Of a stretch of DNA of 64,000 bases, positions 37,401 through 44,849 are shown in pieces. Under the pieces are notes generated by a model. The model was not told where the DNA came from. It was given only the letters and a program-made list of their open reading frames with translations, and did not search any database. Each line of letters starts with the position of its first letter. The first letter of the stretch is position 1. The stretch is taken from IMG/VR virus record IMGVR_UViG_3300009008_000017, positions 1 through 64,000 of that record. The stretch is one strand, 5' to 3'. This stretch comes from a virus. A program made the translations under genes and the position numbers.

Positions 37401-37553
37401 CAATTCAAAGTTGTAATGGATGACTCTAACAACACCGCTGACGATATTGAGTCTAATAGGCTGAATGGACGCATTGTGATTGTCCCGACAAGAAGTATTG
37501 AGTTTATATCAATTGACTTCGTCATAACAAATGCCGGCGTAAGCTTTGAGTAG
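34422..37553 (+). CDS. Tail sheath protein, paralogue 1 (1043 aa)
   Basis: The N-terminus RSPGFFEQEVDLTQR, GTPAGVVGTAQRGPAFVP and FLKNRDAVTYVRVLGAG, and the C-terminus RVNVRRMLLEVKRIVS, GRIVIVPTRSIEFISIDFV, are the conserved inner domains of contractile sheath proteins (T4 gp18). These ends make the linking arms of the sheath lattice. T4 gp18 has 659 residues, so about 380 extra residues form enlarged outer domains. Shine-Dalgarno TAGGAGA precedes ATG 34422. It is followed at 37590 by a second full-length sheath gene. Confidence 0.93.
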   Translation: MAEQTFRSPGFFEQEVDLTQRVQSPTGTPAGVVGTAQRGPAFVPVTVGSFVDFQTKFGNLDSKRFGPYAVNEFLKNRDAVTYVRVLGAGANDETEEINTTRVQGSVKNAGFKITPITTDKRLGLSTTHILAAKHHISASEQYGFPIFTHNDSYNSSADANLVRAVIFTTTDSRVGVLSASFDGTDMSAAFCKSGGDALATIGTSGDLKDKFKLFISSSDTSFATTDGQPGMRILTASLDPRNKNYIRNILNTDPAQFSTQKHLLYAAFDVEYCLASISSDANSVGMLSGSAVVSNDNAAGESFLTAFGRYDTRYNTPKTTDFISQPFGTTEYPLFSFETIDDGAFAAGKYKISIANIRGSLDENNPYGTFTVQVRAYSDNDKSKEVLEEYPQCDLNPNSEKFIGRMIGDKKAFFNFDAELESERKVTVSGKYPNMSNVVRVVLSDDVVNGNVPAEALPFGFKGIPALKTNDKLDDFTSQAEVGYRLGGRIGNAATALLQASILPPVPYTFKSTNGAVKDGSVFFVGQQGTQETVDNRIYWGAKTTMLAADKSVQSSGITNSALKSNAGTSVNLGLKDQAKFLGISKMDVLLTGSQIIPAKAGDRKTFNNNKFTLARVALSRQAGLSDTGAYTDTEITGTIGSNMLEAAYIRDAYVDPTTYTVSDGTRLNRITFATLLNQTSSVTFNKFTDYMKFTNVFHGGFDGLNILDKNATRMNDKSISLDTGGGANSSFTSPGMASNMAGAGKDNNAVRSYRAAIDVMTDRFASNINILSIPGVRETFVTDHAIDKVKDFGQALYLMDIPEYDSDGNRLYDDSTNRPSVSKTIANFEARTIDSNTTATYFPGVIITDDSNGSSVNVPPSIAALAALGFNDRVSFPWFAPAGFNRGSLDFVQNVDVRLSAGDRDSLYDARINPIATFPQQGFVIFGQKTLQMAKSALDRVNVRRMLLEVKRIVSQVANGFVFEQNTPALRAKFIADVSPLLAVVQAQSGIEQFKVVMDDSNNTADDIESNRLNGRIVIVPTRSIEFISIDFVITNAGVSFE

Positions 37554-37589
37554 AGCATAGTTAGAAATGATGATTTGGAGATTTAGATA

Positions 37590-40500
37590 ATGGCCGAACG
37601 TACTTTTAAAAGCCCAGGCGTAAGAGCTTTTGAGATCGATAGGTCTGGGCCTACCCCAACCGGTCCAACGGGCGTTCCAGCAGGCGTAATAGGCACTGCT
37701 AAAGAAGGCCCAGCTTTCGTACCGATCACAGTTGCCGACTTCTCCGAATTTGAATCTAAGTTTGGATTTGTAGGCGGCGATGAGTTCGGACCTATCGCTG
37801 CACAAGAATGGCTCAGAAATGCTGGGTCCCTTTCTTATGTGCGAGTACTTGGAGCCGGCAACGCGAAGAAAAGGTCTTCAAGCGATGGAACGGTTACGAA
37901 CGCAGGATTTATCGTAGGCCAGAGATTACCTTTGGATTCTGGGCTTTTAGGAGACAATCCAGAAGCAAACACCGGCGGAGAAGGAGAAGGAAGAACTTAC
38001 TTCCTCGGATGCTACATGTCGCAATCCGCAGGATCAACAATCTTCTCCGATGCCGGAATAGGATCTGCTCAAAATCTTGGTACCACAGTCGCAGCTTCAG
38101 TCCTTCGTGGTGTGCTAATGGCAGCATCAGGTGTCAACCTAAGGCTTTCATGCTCAAATGGTACGATGGGCCAGGGAAACACACCAACATCAACAATGAC
38201 ATCATCAATGTCAGGCCAGGGCAACCCATCCGCTGGTTTCTTAACGGGTACAATTAACTTTTCTAACGGGTCCCCTAAGTTTACCATGCTTTTGCCTGGC
38301 CACAAAGGAAAAGATTATCCTCGAGTTCTTACAGCATCTTTAAATCCTGATGACAAAGATTACTTTGCAAACATCTTCAATAAAGATCCCCAACAAGTTC
38401 AGAAGCACGGCTACGTTCTTTACTCGCATTATGATGTATATCCAGAATATGCCGTCGTGACAGGTTCGGGAATCTTGGCAACAGGATCAAGCGTTGTGAA
38501 CGGCGCAGTGTCAGGCTTATACTCAGGAAGCTCTGATGCTGTTTTCCTCCTTACAGGAACTCAAGGGAGAAACAACGGATCTGCCGCGGCGCCAAACTTC
38601 GAAGGATTCCGTGAGAGATTCCAGGCCGCTAAGACGCCATTCATTATCTCACAAGAATTTGGTGGAACCGCCAAGGATCTCTTCCGAGTGCATCTCTTAA
38701 GCGATGGTGTCATGAAGGGCAAATCTTCAGACTCAGTGGGTGCGAACACTAAATACAAGGTTTCTATTGAGAACGTAGGTAAATCTTCAGATGAACTTAA
38801 CAAGTTCGGTACGTTCGATCTTGTCTTAAGAGACTTTTACGACAACGATGAGAATACATTCGTTTATGAGGCCTTCCGCGGCCTTAACCTTGATCCTGCA
38901 TCGACCAATTACATCGGACGTCGAATTGGCGATACCGACATGTTCTACGATTTTGATCAGGCACAGGGATCCCAAAAGCTTGTGATTGACGGAAAGTATG
39001 CTAACGTTTCTTCGCGCATAAGAGTTGAAATAGCATCTGATGTTGACAACGGTGAAATCGATCCTGAATCTCTGCCCCTAGGGTTTAGAGGTCTAGATCA
39101 CCTTGTAACCTCTGGATCAAATGTTCTTAGCGCACCTCCAAACGCAAACTTCAGCCTACAGAGAGACCCAAGCATGACGCTCAAATCAGTTGTGCAACCT
39201 CCTGTACCGCTTAGAGAGAACATCGCGATGGGTCTCGCGCCTAAGAAGGTGCCTAATAAGTCGCTTTACTGGGGCGTCCAATTCACGAAGAAAACCCTCT
39301 TAAATGAGCCCAACAAGAGCAGCGTTATTGATCCAAGCATAGTCAGCTTTACGAAATTCTTCACTGATCACGCCGTATCTGACTTCAATGTATTGACAGG
39401 TTCTAATGCAGGTCAGGCTGATGAAAGCGGCGCAATTCTAGATTGTGATAGGTTTAATAACAACAAGTTTACTTTAGAAAACCTGCAGGTCGGTACGGGA
39501 TCTGATGGTCTTGCATTAACCACGGACGCAGCTCTTGTTAACAGCTGGTCATACGCACGCGATGGAAACATCACTACGAATGCTGATGCCAAGACCCGAA
39601 GGTTTGAGGTAAACGATACAACAAGCCCGGCGGTTCGAAGGCTCTCTAAGTTTACGATGCCATTCCAGGGTGGATTTGATGGATTTAACATCTTTAATAA
39701 AAACACCGCCTTGATGAACAACAACGCCGTTAAAGGTGAGATGGATGATTCTAACAGAGGTGGAATCAACGGCCCGACAGTTGCAGCCTTTAAGAAGGCT
39801 CTGGAAGTCATGGGTGAGAAGGCTGATGTTGAGATACAGCTCTTGGCTGTTCCTGGCATTAGAGAGGCTACCGTCACAAATGATGCTATAACGACTGTAG
39901 AGGACAGATTTGATGCACTCTACATCATGGATATCGGCGAGCGTGATAACGTAAACGCAGTGGTTACTTCCTCTGTGCAAAATGTCAATGTTTCAAATAC
40001 CGTAGCATCATTCAACGACAGAGCCTTGGATTCATCCTTTGCTGCAGCATATTTCCCAGATGTTAATATGAACATCCAGGTGAAGACACTGAATCAATCA
40101 ACGAAGACTGTAGTAGCAAATTCTGCAACAGTTCGGGTTCCGCCGTCAGTTGCAGTTTTAGGTGCTTTCTCGTTCAACGATGCAGTGGCGTTCCCGTGGT
40201 TCGCTCCTGCTGGATTTGCCCGAGGATCTATGAACGCTCTATCTACTGCAGTAAGCCTAAATCAAACCAATATGGACGATTTGTACGATAAGGATATCAA
40301 CCCTATCGTTTCGTTCCCTAATAGTTCTGGCCCGGTAGTTTACGGACAGAAAACTCTGCAATCTGCAGCGTCTGCTCTTGACAGAGTCAACGTAAGAAGG
40401 CTCTTGATCGACGTAAGGCGCTCAGTTAAGCAAGTTGCACAGCAACTTATCTTCGAGCCTAATAGAGAATCAACCCTTCAAAGATTCACTGCTTTGGTAA

Positions 40501-40694
40501 CTCCAATCTTGAAGAGAGTTCAGGAAAACCAAGGTGTTGATCGATTTAGAGTTGTTATTGATTCTAGCACAACTACGCAGGCAGACATTGAAAACAATAC
40601 AGTTCGAGGGAAGATCTTCTTGCAGCCTACACGAACAGCAGAATTCATCTCGCTTGATTTCGTGGTAACAAATTCAGGAGTTGATGGACTTTAA
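37590..40694 (+). CDS. Tail sheath protein, paralogue 2 (1034 aa)
   Basis: Clearly paralogous to the gene before it at both ends: KSPGVRAFEIDRSGP, PAGVIGTAKEGPAFVP, SLSYVRVLGAG, then RVNVRRLLIDVRRSVK and IFLQPTRTAEFISLDFVVT. The middle is more diverged but collinear. Both copies keep intact frames and the conserved lattice-forming ends, so both could assemble. Ribosome site TTGGAG precedes ATG 37590. The 36-base gap has only a weak promoter-like box (CATAGTTAG). Confidence 0.92.
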   Translation: MAERTFKSPGVRAFEIDRSGPTPTGPTGVPAGVIGTAKEGPAFVPITVADFSEFESKFGFVGGDEFGPIAAQEWLRNAGSLSYVRVLGAGNAKKRSSSDGTVTNAGFIVGQRLPLDSGLLGDNPEANTGGEGEGRTYFLGCYMSQSAGSTIFSDAGIGSAQNLGTTVAASVLRGVLMAASGVNLRLSCSNGTMGQGNTPTSTMTSSMSGQGNPSAGFLTGTINFSNGSPKFTMLLPGHKGKDYPRVLTASLNPDDKDYFANIFNKDPQQVQKHGYVLYSHYDVYPEYAVVTGSGILATGSSVVNGAVSGLYSGSSDAVFLLTGTQGRNNGSAAAPNFEGFRERFQAAKTPFIISQEFGGTAKDLFRVHLLSDGVMKGKSSDSVGANTKYKVSIENVGKSSDELNKFGTFDLVLRDFYDNDENTFVYEAFRGLNLDPASTNYIGRRIGDTDMFYDFDQAQGSQKLVIDGKYANVSSRIRVEIASDVDNGEIDPESLPLGFRGLDHLVTSGSNVLSAPPNANFSLQRDPSMTLKSVVQPPVPLRENIAMGLAPKKVPNKSLYWGVQFTKKTLLNEPNKSSVIDPSIVSFTKFFTDHAVSDFNVLTGSNAGQADESGAILDCDRFNNNKFTLENLQVGTGSDGLALTTDAALVNSWSYARDGNITTNADAKTRRFEVNDTTSPAVRRLSKFTMPFQGGFDGFNIFNKNTALMNNNAVKGEMDDSNRGGINGPTVAAFKKALEVMGEKADVEIQLLAVPGIREATVTNDAITTVEDRFDALYIMDIGERDNVNAVVTSSVQNVNVSNTVASFNDRALDSSFAAAYFPDVNMNIQVKTLNQSTKTVVANSATVRVPPSVAVLGAFSFNDAVAFPWFAPAGFARGSMNALSTAVSLNQTNMDDLYDKDINPIVSFPNSSGPVVYGQKTLQSAASALDRVNVRRLLIDVRRSVKQVAQQLIFEPNRESTLQRFTALVTPILKRVQENQGVDRFRVVIDSSTTTQADIENNTVRGKIFLQPTRTAEFISLDFVVTNSGVDGL

Positions 40695-40715
40695 GGGACG
40701 TTTTTGTTCGATGCA

Positions 40716-40727
40716 TATATTTATAAC
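40716..40727 (+). promoter_or_regulatory. Putative late promoter before tail tube
   Basis: TATATTTATAAC lies 33 bases before the tail tube ATG and matches the recurrent box. Its complement contains TATAAATA, the T4 late-promoter sequence, but no minus-strand gene is present. Confidence 0.55.
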
Positions 40728-40748
40728 GTGTCACCCTAGGAGATTGTA

Positions 40749-41237
40749 ATGGCTGAGACCCTTTCTGTTGCTGAGATGCTTCCAAATAAATTTGAACCTA
40801 AGCGCCAGTTTAGGTGGGTATTTGCAATTGAAGGCATTGATGCCTTCTTGATGAAGTCAGCCGCAAGACCTACAATTTCCACTGAGTCTGTAACGCTTCC
40901 TTTTATTAATCACACTCGCTATCTTGCTGGTCGAACAACATTCGGCGACATGTCCGTGACGCTTTACGATCCAATCGCACCTTCCGGTGCGCAGCAGGTC
41001 ATGGAGTGGATTAGAACTCATTTTGAATCTGTTTCTGGCCGAGCAGGCTACGCAGATTTTTACAAGCGTGATTGCCAGATCAAGATGCTTGACCCAATTG
41101 GAACAGTTGTTGAGCTTTGGGACGTCAAAGGCGCGTTTATCACAAACGCTGAGTATGGATCTTTGAGCTATGACACTAACGATGCCGCAGAGATTTCCAT
41201 GACTCTTCGCTTTGACAACTGCGTGCTTCAATACTGA
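40749..41237 (+). CDS. Tail tube protein (gp19-like)
   Basis: At 162 residues it is the typical length for T4 gp19. The sequence has the tube-protein pattern FEPKRQFRWVFAIEGIDAFL, RPTISTESVTLPFINHTRYL and GTVVELWDVKGAFITNAEYG. It forms the rigid inner tube ejected through the host envelope. Shine-Dalgarno TAGGAGA precedes ATG 40749. Confidence 0.93.
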   Translation: MAETLSVAEMLPNKFEPKRQFRWVFAIEGIDAFLMKSAARPTISTESVTLPFINHTRYLAGRTTFGDMSVTLYDPIAPSGAQQVMEWIRTHFESVSGRAGYADFYKRDCQIKMLDPIGTVVELWDVKGAFITNAEYGSLSYDTNDAAEISMTLRFDNCVLQY

Positions 41238-41276
41238 TACTATCACCCTAAGATAAAGCTCTTTTAGTTCTGGTCA

Positions 41277-41287
41277 TGCTATTTAAC
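41277..41287 (+). promoter_or_regulatory. Putative late promoter
   Basis: TGCTATTTAAC, a variant of the recurrent box, lies 53 bases before ATG 41330 in a 92-base gap. It runs into the inverted repeat at 41286-41302. Confidence 0.4.
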
Positions 41288-41302
41288 AGATAATCTATCT
41301 GT
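41286..41302 (+). other. Perfect inverted repeat in 5' leader
   Basis: ACAGATA-ATC-TATCTGT, seven perfect pairs around three bases, overlaps the downstream edge of the putative late promoter. It has no T run after it, so it is not an intrinsic terminator. Confidence 0.6.
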
Positions 41303-41329
41303 AATACAATTCCTATACGAGGAGCTTTC

Positions 41330-42169
41330 ATGTCTAGAAATGACGTATTTAGCGCTGCAAGCGCATCAGACCCCAGAGTGGCGGAAACATTAGAGCAGGC
41401 ACAGCAGGATCTTGGATTCGATATCCCGATCGAGACTGTCCCTTTGCCTTCGCTAGGCAAGGCATATCCTCCGGATCACCCGCTGCATCTTAAAAACTCA
41501 GTTGACATTCGAGCGATGACAGCGAGAGAAGAAGATATCTTAACATCCAGAGCCTTTATTAAAAATGGTACTGTAATTACTAATCTGATTCGATCTTGCT
41601 TAACAGATAAGTCAATAGATCCGAGAACGCTCCTGTCAGGTGATCGAAACGCAATTCTTGTTGCCATTAGGATTACTGGCTACGGCGCAGATTATCATAC
41701 TAATGTTACTTGCCCTGTATGCGGAACAGCTCAAGTGCATTCTTGCGCTCTGTCCGACTTGCCAATCAGGTCGCTTGAGTCAGACCCAGTTACTCCCGGG
41801 AGAAATGAGTTTGAAGTTGTCCTCCCGGTGTCAGGTAAGAAAGTGACCCTATCTTTCCCGACAGGCTTGGACGAGGAAGAAGCACTAACTATCTCGGAGA
41901 GAAAACGAAAACAGGGGATCGTAGTAGATAATCTCGTTACAGAGAGGCTCTTTAGAGCTATTACTTCCATCCAGGGTAATACAGACAAGTCTTACATCAG
42001 CAAGTTTATCCGCAACATGCCCGCTAGGGATTCCTTAGAAATCAGGAGGTTCCTAGAGAAAAGCGAGCCTACCGTTAACATGGTGACACTCTTCGCATGC
42101 GAAGCTTGTGAGCTGCAGGAGGAAATGCCCCTACCCATGGGGGCAAACTTTTTTTGGCCTGAAACCTGA
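41330..42169 (+). CDS. gp26-like baseplate hub / tail assembly chaperone protein
   Basis: This 279-residue protein of the T4 gp26-like baseplate family has PLPSLGKAYPPDHPLH, IRAMTAREEDILTSRAF and LSGDRNAILVAIRITGYG. A CPVC and a CEACE motif suggest one bound zinc. It sits between tail tube and tape measure, the place of tail assembly chaperones (lambda G and GT) in other tailed phages. Its final codons read through a seven-T run and stop at 42169, while an overlapping +1 frame carries the next gene. AGGAGC precedes ATG 41330. Confidence 0.8.
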   Translation: MSRNDVFSAASASDPRVAETLEQAQQDLGFDIPIETVPLPSLGKAYPPDHPLHLKNSVDIRAMTAREEDILTSRAFIKNGTVITNLIRSCLTDKSIDPRTLLSGDRNAILVAIRITGYGADYHTNVTCPVCGTAQVHSCALSDLPIRSLESDPVTPGRNEFEVVLPVSGKKVTLSFPTGLDEEEALTISERKRKQGIVVDNLVTERLFRAITSIQGNTDKSYISKFIRNMPARDSLEIRRFLEKSEPTVNMVTLFACEACELQEEMPLPMGANFFWPET

Positions 42170-42419
42170 GGATCGTGAGCTTTTCTTAGAACAGGCATTT
42201 TTGCTTATGTACTATGGGGGCTTCACGTATTCTGAGGCATATAAGATTCCTACTCGTTACCGCGTTTGGTTCATAGATAGAATCAATAAAGAGTTTAAAA
42301 AAGCCGCAGGGACGGGAAATGAGTCATCCCGTGCATCACACAATAATGATCCAGGAAGCAGAGCTATGAGGGGTATGTCGCGACAAACAGGCCCGTCTAG
42401 GACAAGAAGATTCACTTAG
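42108..42419 (+). CDS. gp51-like downstream partner, probably expressed by frameshift
   Basis: In the +1 frame relative to the gp26-like gene, the conserved part is GLKPEDRELFLEQAFLLMYY, then GFTYSEAYKIPTRYRVWFID, resembling the small protein encoded after gp26 in T4-like phages (gp51 type). It ends with a polar, basic tail. The only start codon is GTG 42108, without a ribosome site and inside the upstream gene. The first recognisable residues come directly after the T7 run at 42149-42155. I infer a frameshift fusion of about 362 residues as the main product, in the manner of tail chaperone G/GT pairs. Confidence 0.6.
   Translation: MSCRRKCPYPWGQTFFGLKPEDRELFLEQAFLLMYYGGFTYSEAYKIPTRYRVWFIDRINKEFKKAAGTGNESSRASHNNDPGSRAMRGMSRQTGPSRTRRFT
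42126..42155 (+). promoter_or_regulatory. Candidate programmed frameshift signal
   Basis: A 6-bp hairpin (TGCCCC with GGGGCA, 8-base loop) is followed after three bases by seven T residues read as TTT TTT T. A +1 or -2 slip on Phe codons re-pairs perfectly and enters the downstream frame. AGGAGG lies at 42117-42122. Confidence 0.5.
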
Positions 42420-42421
42420 CG

Positions 42422-42432
42422 CATATTTAATC
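42422..42432 (+). promoter_or_regulatory. Putative late promoter before tape measure
   Basis: CATATTTAATC lies 30 bases before ATG 42452 and matches the recurrent box. Confidence 0.5.
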
Positions 42433-42451
42433 TTGACTCCCGAGAACCTCT

Positions 42452-44614
42452 ATGGCCACCAAAGAACAAATAGAATTACAAAAGCAGCTCATCAGACTGG
42501 CTGAAGAATATGAGACTATTCTGCAGCGCATCCAAAGCGGAGAGATAAAAGGCAGAGTAGAAATAGAGGATGCTTACAAGCGTTTTTCTAAGCTCCAGAG
42601 AAAGGCGCAAGATGAGAGCAAGACTGATTACTCAAAGTTTCTCAAAGAAAATCCCAGGGTAAGAGACTCCTTTAACGAACTCAGCAAAGCGCAACAAAAA
42701 GCAACCGCGACATCGGATTCCTTGGGCAGAGGAATGAAAGGCCTAATGACCCAATTCGGCCCGGCAGGTCTTGGCATGGTCCTGGGCGGATCTGCTCTAG
42801 GGCTCACAAAACTCACTGGTGTTCTTAGAAAGGTCTCCGAGGGCTTTGACGGACTGTCCAAGCCTATCTTGATGTCTCGTGAGGCGATCACAAACGAGTT
42901 CGGGCAAGCTATAAACGACCAGGGTGAGTTGATGACTAACTTCGCCGGCGACGCCGCGAGGTCTCAAGAAAACCTTATGAATGAGCTTGCAAAGACCCCG
43001 CGGGGCCTTGCAGCAGCTGACCCTTACATGCGCAGCTTCTCTCAGAACTTTGCCAAAGCCCAGCAAGAACTTGTGCAACGGACCGCGAAGATGCGCCATG
43101 CCGTTGGCACTGAGATGGAGTTTTTGCAAGCCGCCTTTCGGTCTGACGCTAGCGTCAAGCAGATAGATGAACTGCGATTAGCTTTGGGTATGCAGGAAGA
43201 AGACCTGGCCTCAGTTGCAGCGCAGGCGCAGATAGGCGGAACTACTCTAGTCAGGCAAATGGCAGTCTCTGCAGAAGCAACTGACAAGATGAGTAAAAGG
43301 TATGGTGTGAATTTTGGGCTTGTCAGAAAAGCTACAAACGCTCTTCGAAAAGACTTCGGCACTTTCGGTACTTTTAGCGAGCAGCAGCTGGCAAAAGTTG
43401 CAGCCCAAGCAGTTAAGCTAGGCGTCTCTCTTGACGGCATCAAGAAGCTGACGATTCACGATAGCTTTGATACTGCAGCAGAGAAAGCCGCGATGCTCGG
43501 CCAGTCCTTCGGTATGAATATCGACGCTTTTGACCTCTTTATGGAAGAAGATCCCGCTGAGCGCCTTCGAATGATCCAAGAGGCTGCTGAGCAAGCCGGG
43601 GTCGATGTCGCAAACATGTCACGTGTCGAGATGAAACACCTAGCTGATCTTACCGGCATGGACGTCAAGGATACCATGAAAGCCCTGAGCGATTCCGGCC
43701 AGAACCTTCGAAGCCAGCTGGGTGTTGCAGAAGAAGGCAAGGTTGCGGCAGAAGATCGAGTGGCACAAAATAATCGAATGATAAGTGTCCAGGCTCGTTT
43801 AGCTGATATTATGGAGAAGGTTGCGCCTAATATCGCAACAATAGGTACTGATACCGGCGCAGACATTGCCAAGGGCCAGCTTGAACTACTTGCTGCCCAA
43901 GGAAATACTTTCCAGAAAATGGGCAATGCACAAATCAACGCCGCGGCAGCCCTTACTAAAGCATCCGGAAAATTAATTACTTTAAATCCTCTCATTCAAG
44001 AGCTGGCGAAAAATATGGGTGATTTCGCGTCTCGAAAGCTTGTGGGAGAGGGAACCAAGGCGATCACCGGCGGCCTCGCCGCAACGGATGACATGCTCAA
44101 AAAGGTCCAGGCCCAGCGGGAAGCCGGCGGAGGTCTTAGGGACGAAGCGTTCTTGAAGTCCCTGGGAGATAAGAAGCAACAGGCCTTTGCCCTCCAGATC
44201 ATTAAGGTGTTTGACACAATAGGGAACCAGGCCATCCAGACTGCAAAAAAAGCTGCAGATGCAATGTCTGCGAAAAAACCCCTTGCAGGTACAGCGGAAA
44301 ACCCGAGTCACGTCACCCTACCTACACCACTTCCCGTAAAGATAGAACCCGGAACTATCCAACAACCTCAGGCTGCAGCACGTCAAACTGCCACCGCGAA
44401 TGTTCCAGTAACCGCAGACGGAGGAAAATTAAAGGCAGGAACACCCCAAGTTTCAAGCCCCATACCTATTGACTTAACTGTGAATCTCCTCGCCAGTAAT
44501 GACGTGCTTGCTACAGCCACTGCAAATGGAACCCCTGATGGGCAAGCTGCTCCCATAGGAACCCAACTAAACAACGGTAACCGTGCTGCGAAGGCGGTGG
44601 GCGTTAGCGCTTGA
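42452..44614 (+). CDS. Tape measure protein
   Basis: This 720-residue, Ala-rich, mostly helical protein has an N-terminal coiled coil, a hydrophobic Gly/Ala stretch at residues ~92-115 (FGPAGLGMVLGGSALGLTKL) and a Pro/Thr/Ala-rich C-terminus. It lies directly after the chaperone-like pair, the standard place of the tape measure. It would set the tail length and exit with the DNA; T4 gp29 (590 aa) is the functional counterpart. If helical throughout, its length implies a tail of roughly 110 nm (inference). Assignment is by architecture and position. Confidence 0.75.
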   Translation: MATKEQIELQKQLIRLAEEYETILQRIQSGEIKGRVEIEDAYKRFSKLQRKAQDESKTDYSKFLKENPRVRDSFNELSKAQQKATATSDSLGRGMKGLMTQFGPAGLGMVLGGSALGLTKLTGVLRKVSEGFDGLSKPILMSREAITNEFGQAINDQGELMTNFAGDAARSQENLMNELAKTPRGLAAADPYMRSFSQNFAKAQQELVQRTAKMRHAVGTEMEFLQAAFRSDASVKQIDELRLALGMQEEDLASVAAQAQIGGTTLVRQMAVSAEATDKMSKRYGVNFGLVRKATNALRKDFGTFGTFSEQQLAKVAAQAVKLGVSLDGIKKLTIHDSFDTAAEKAAMLGQSFGMNIDAFDLFMEEDPAERLRMIQEAAEQAGVDVANMSRVEMKHLADLTGMDVKDTMKALSDSGQNLRSQLGVAEEGKVAAEDRVAQNNRMISVQARLADIMEKVAPNIATIGTDTGADIAKGQLELLAAQGNTFQKMGNAQINAAAALTKASGKLITLNPLIQELAKNMGDFASRKLVGEGTKAITGGLAATDDMLKKVQAQREAGGGLRDEAFLKSLGDKKQQAFALQIIKVFDTIGNQAIQTAKKAADAMSAKKPLAGTAENPSHVTLPTPLPVKIEPGTIQQPQAAARQTATANVPVTADGGKLKAGTPQVSSPIPIDLTVNLLASNDVLATATANGTPDGQAAPIGTQLNNGNRAAKAVGVSA

Positions 44615-44627
44615 TAGGGAGTAGAAG

Positions 44628-44849
44628 TTGTCCAAGAAGATACCTATAAAGGCGCAGCAGTGGAGTCCTGCTCACGATGAGATCATGAACTCTCCAGAGA
44701 TTACGAGAATCTTACGAGAACTACCTGAAGAGAGCAGGGCTCAAGTTGAGAAGCACCTTCGAGATTATGTATCTGTCCTCGGCGGCGTGATCACGACTAT
44801 GAGCAACTTCAAAACCGCGGCCCAGCAGCAGGAGGACAAAGATGGCTGA
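44628..44849 (+). CDS. Small helical tail-module protein
   Basis: This 73-residue protein starts at TTG 44628 after AGGGAG. It is helical and charged, with RILRELPEESRAQVEKHLRD, no membrane segment and no recognised family. Its end overlaps the next gene start by eight bases and contains that gene's ribosome site AGGAGG. Probably a minor tail or assembly protein. Confidence 0.55.
   Translation: MSKKIPIKAQQWSPAHDEIMNSPEITRILRELPEESRAQVEKHLRDYVSVLGGVITTMSNFKTAAQQQEDKDG

Noticed and set aside
40716-40727. T4-type late promoter TATAAATA on the minus strand
   Set aside because: The complement of the late box contains this sequence, but no minus-strand gene follows; the plus-strand reading explains its repeated position before genes.
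42091-42104. Perfect 14-bp palindrome CTTCGCATGCGAAG
   Set aside because: It is within the coding sequence of a conserved Cys-containing segment and has no second copy that I noticed; probably chance.
42126-42155. Hairpin plus T run read as an intrinsic terminator
   Set aside because: It lies inside the gp26-like gene just before a needed downstream frame; the stem is only 6 bp with an 8-base loop and a spacer before the Ts. A frameshift signal fits better, although weak attenuation is not excluded.
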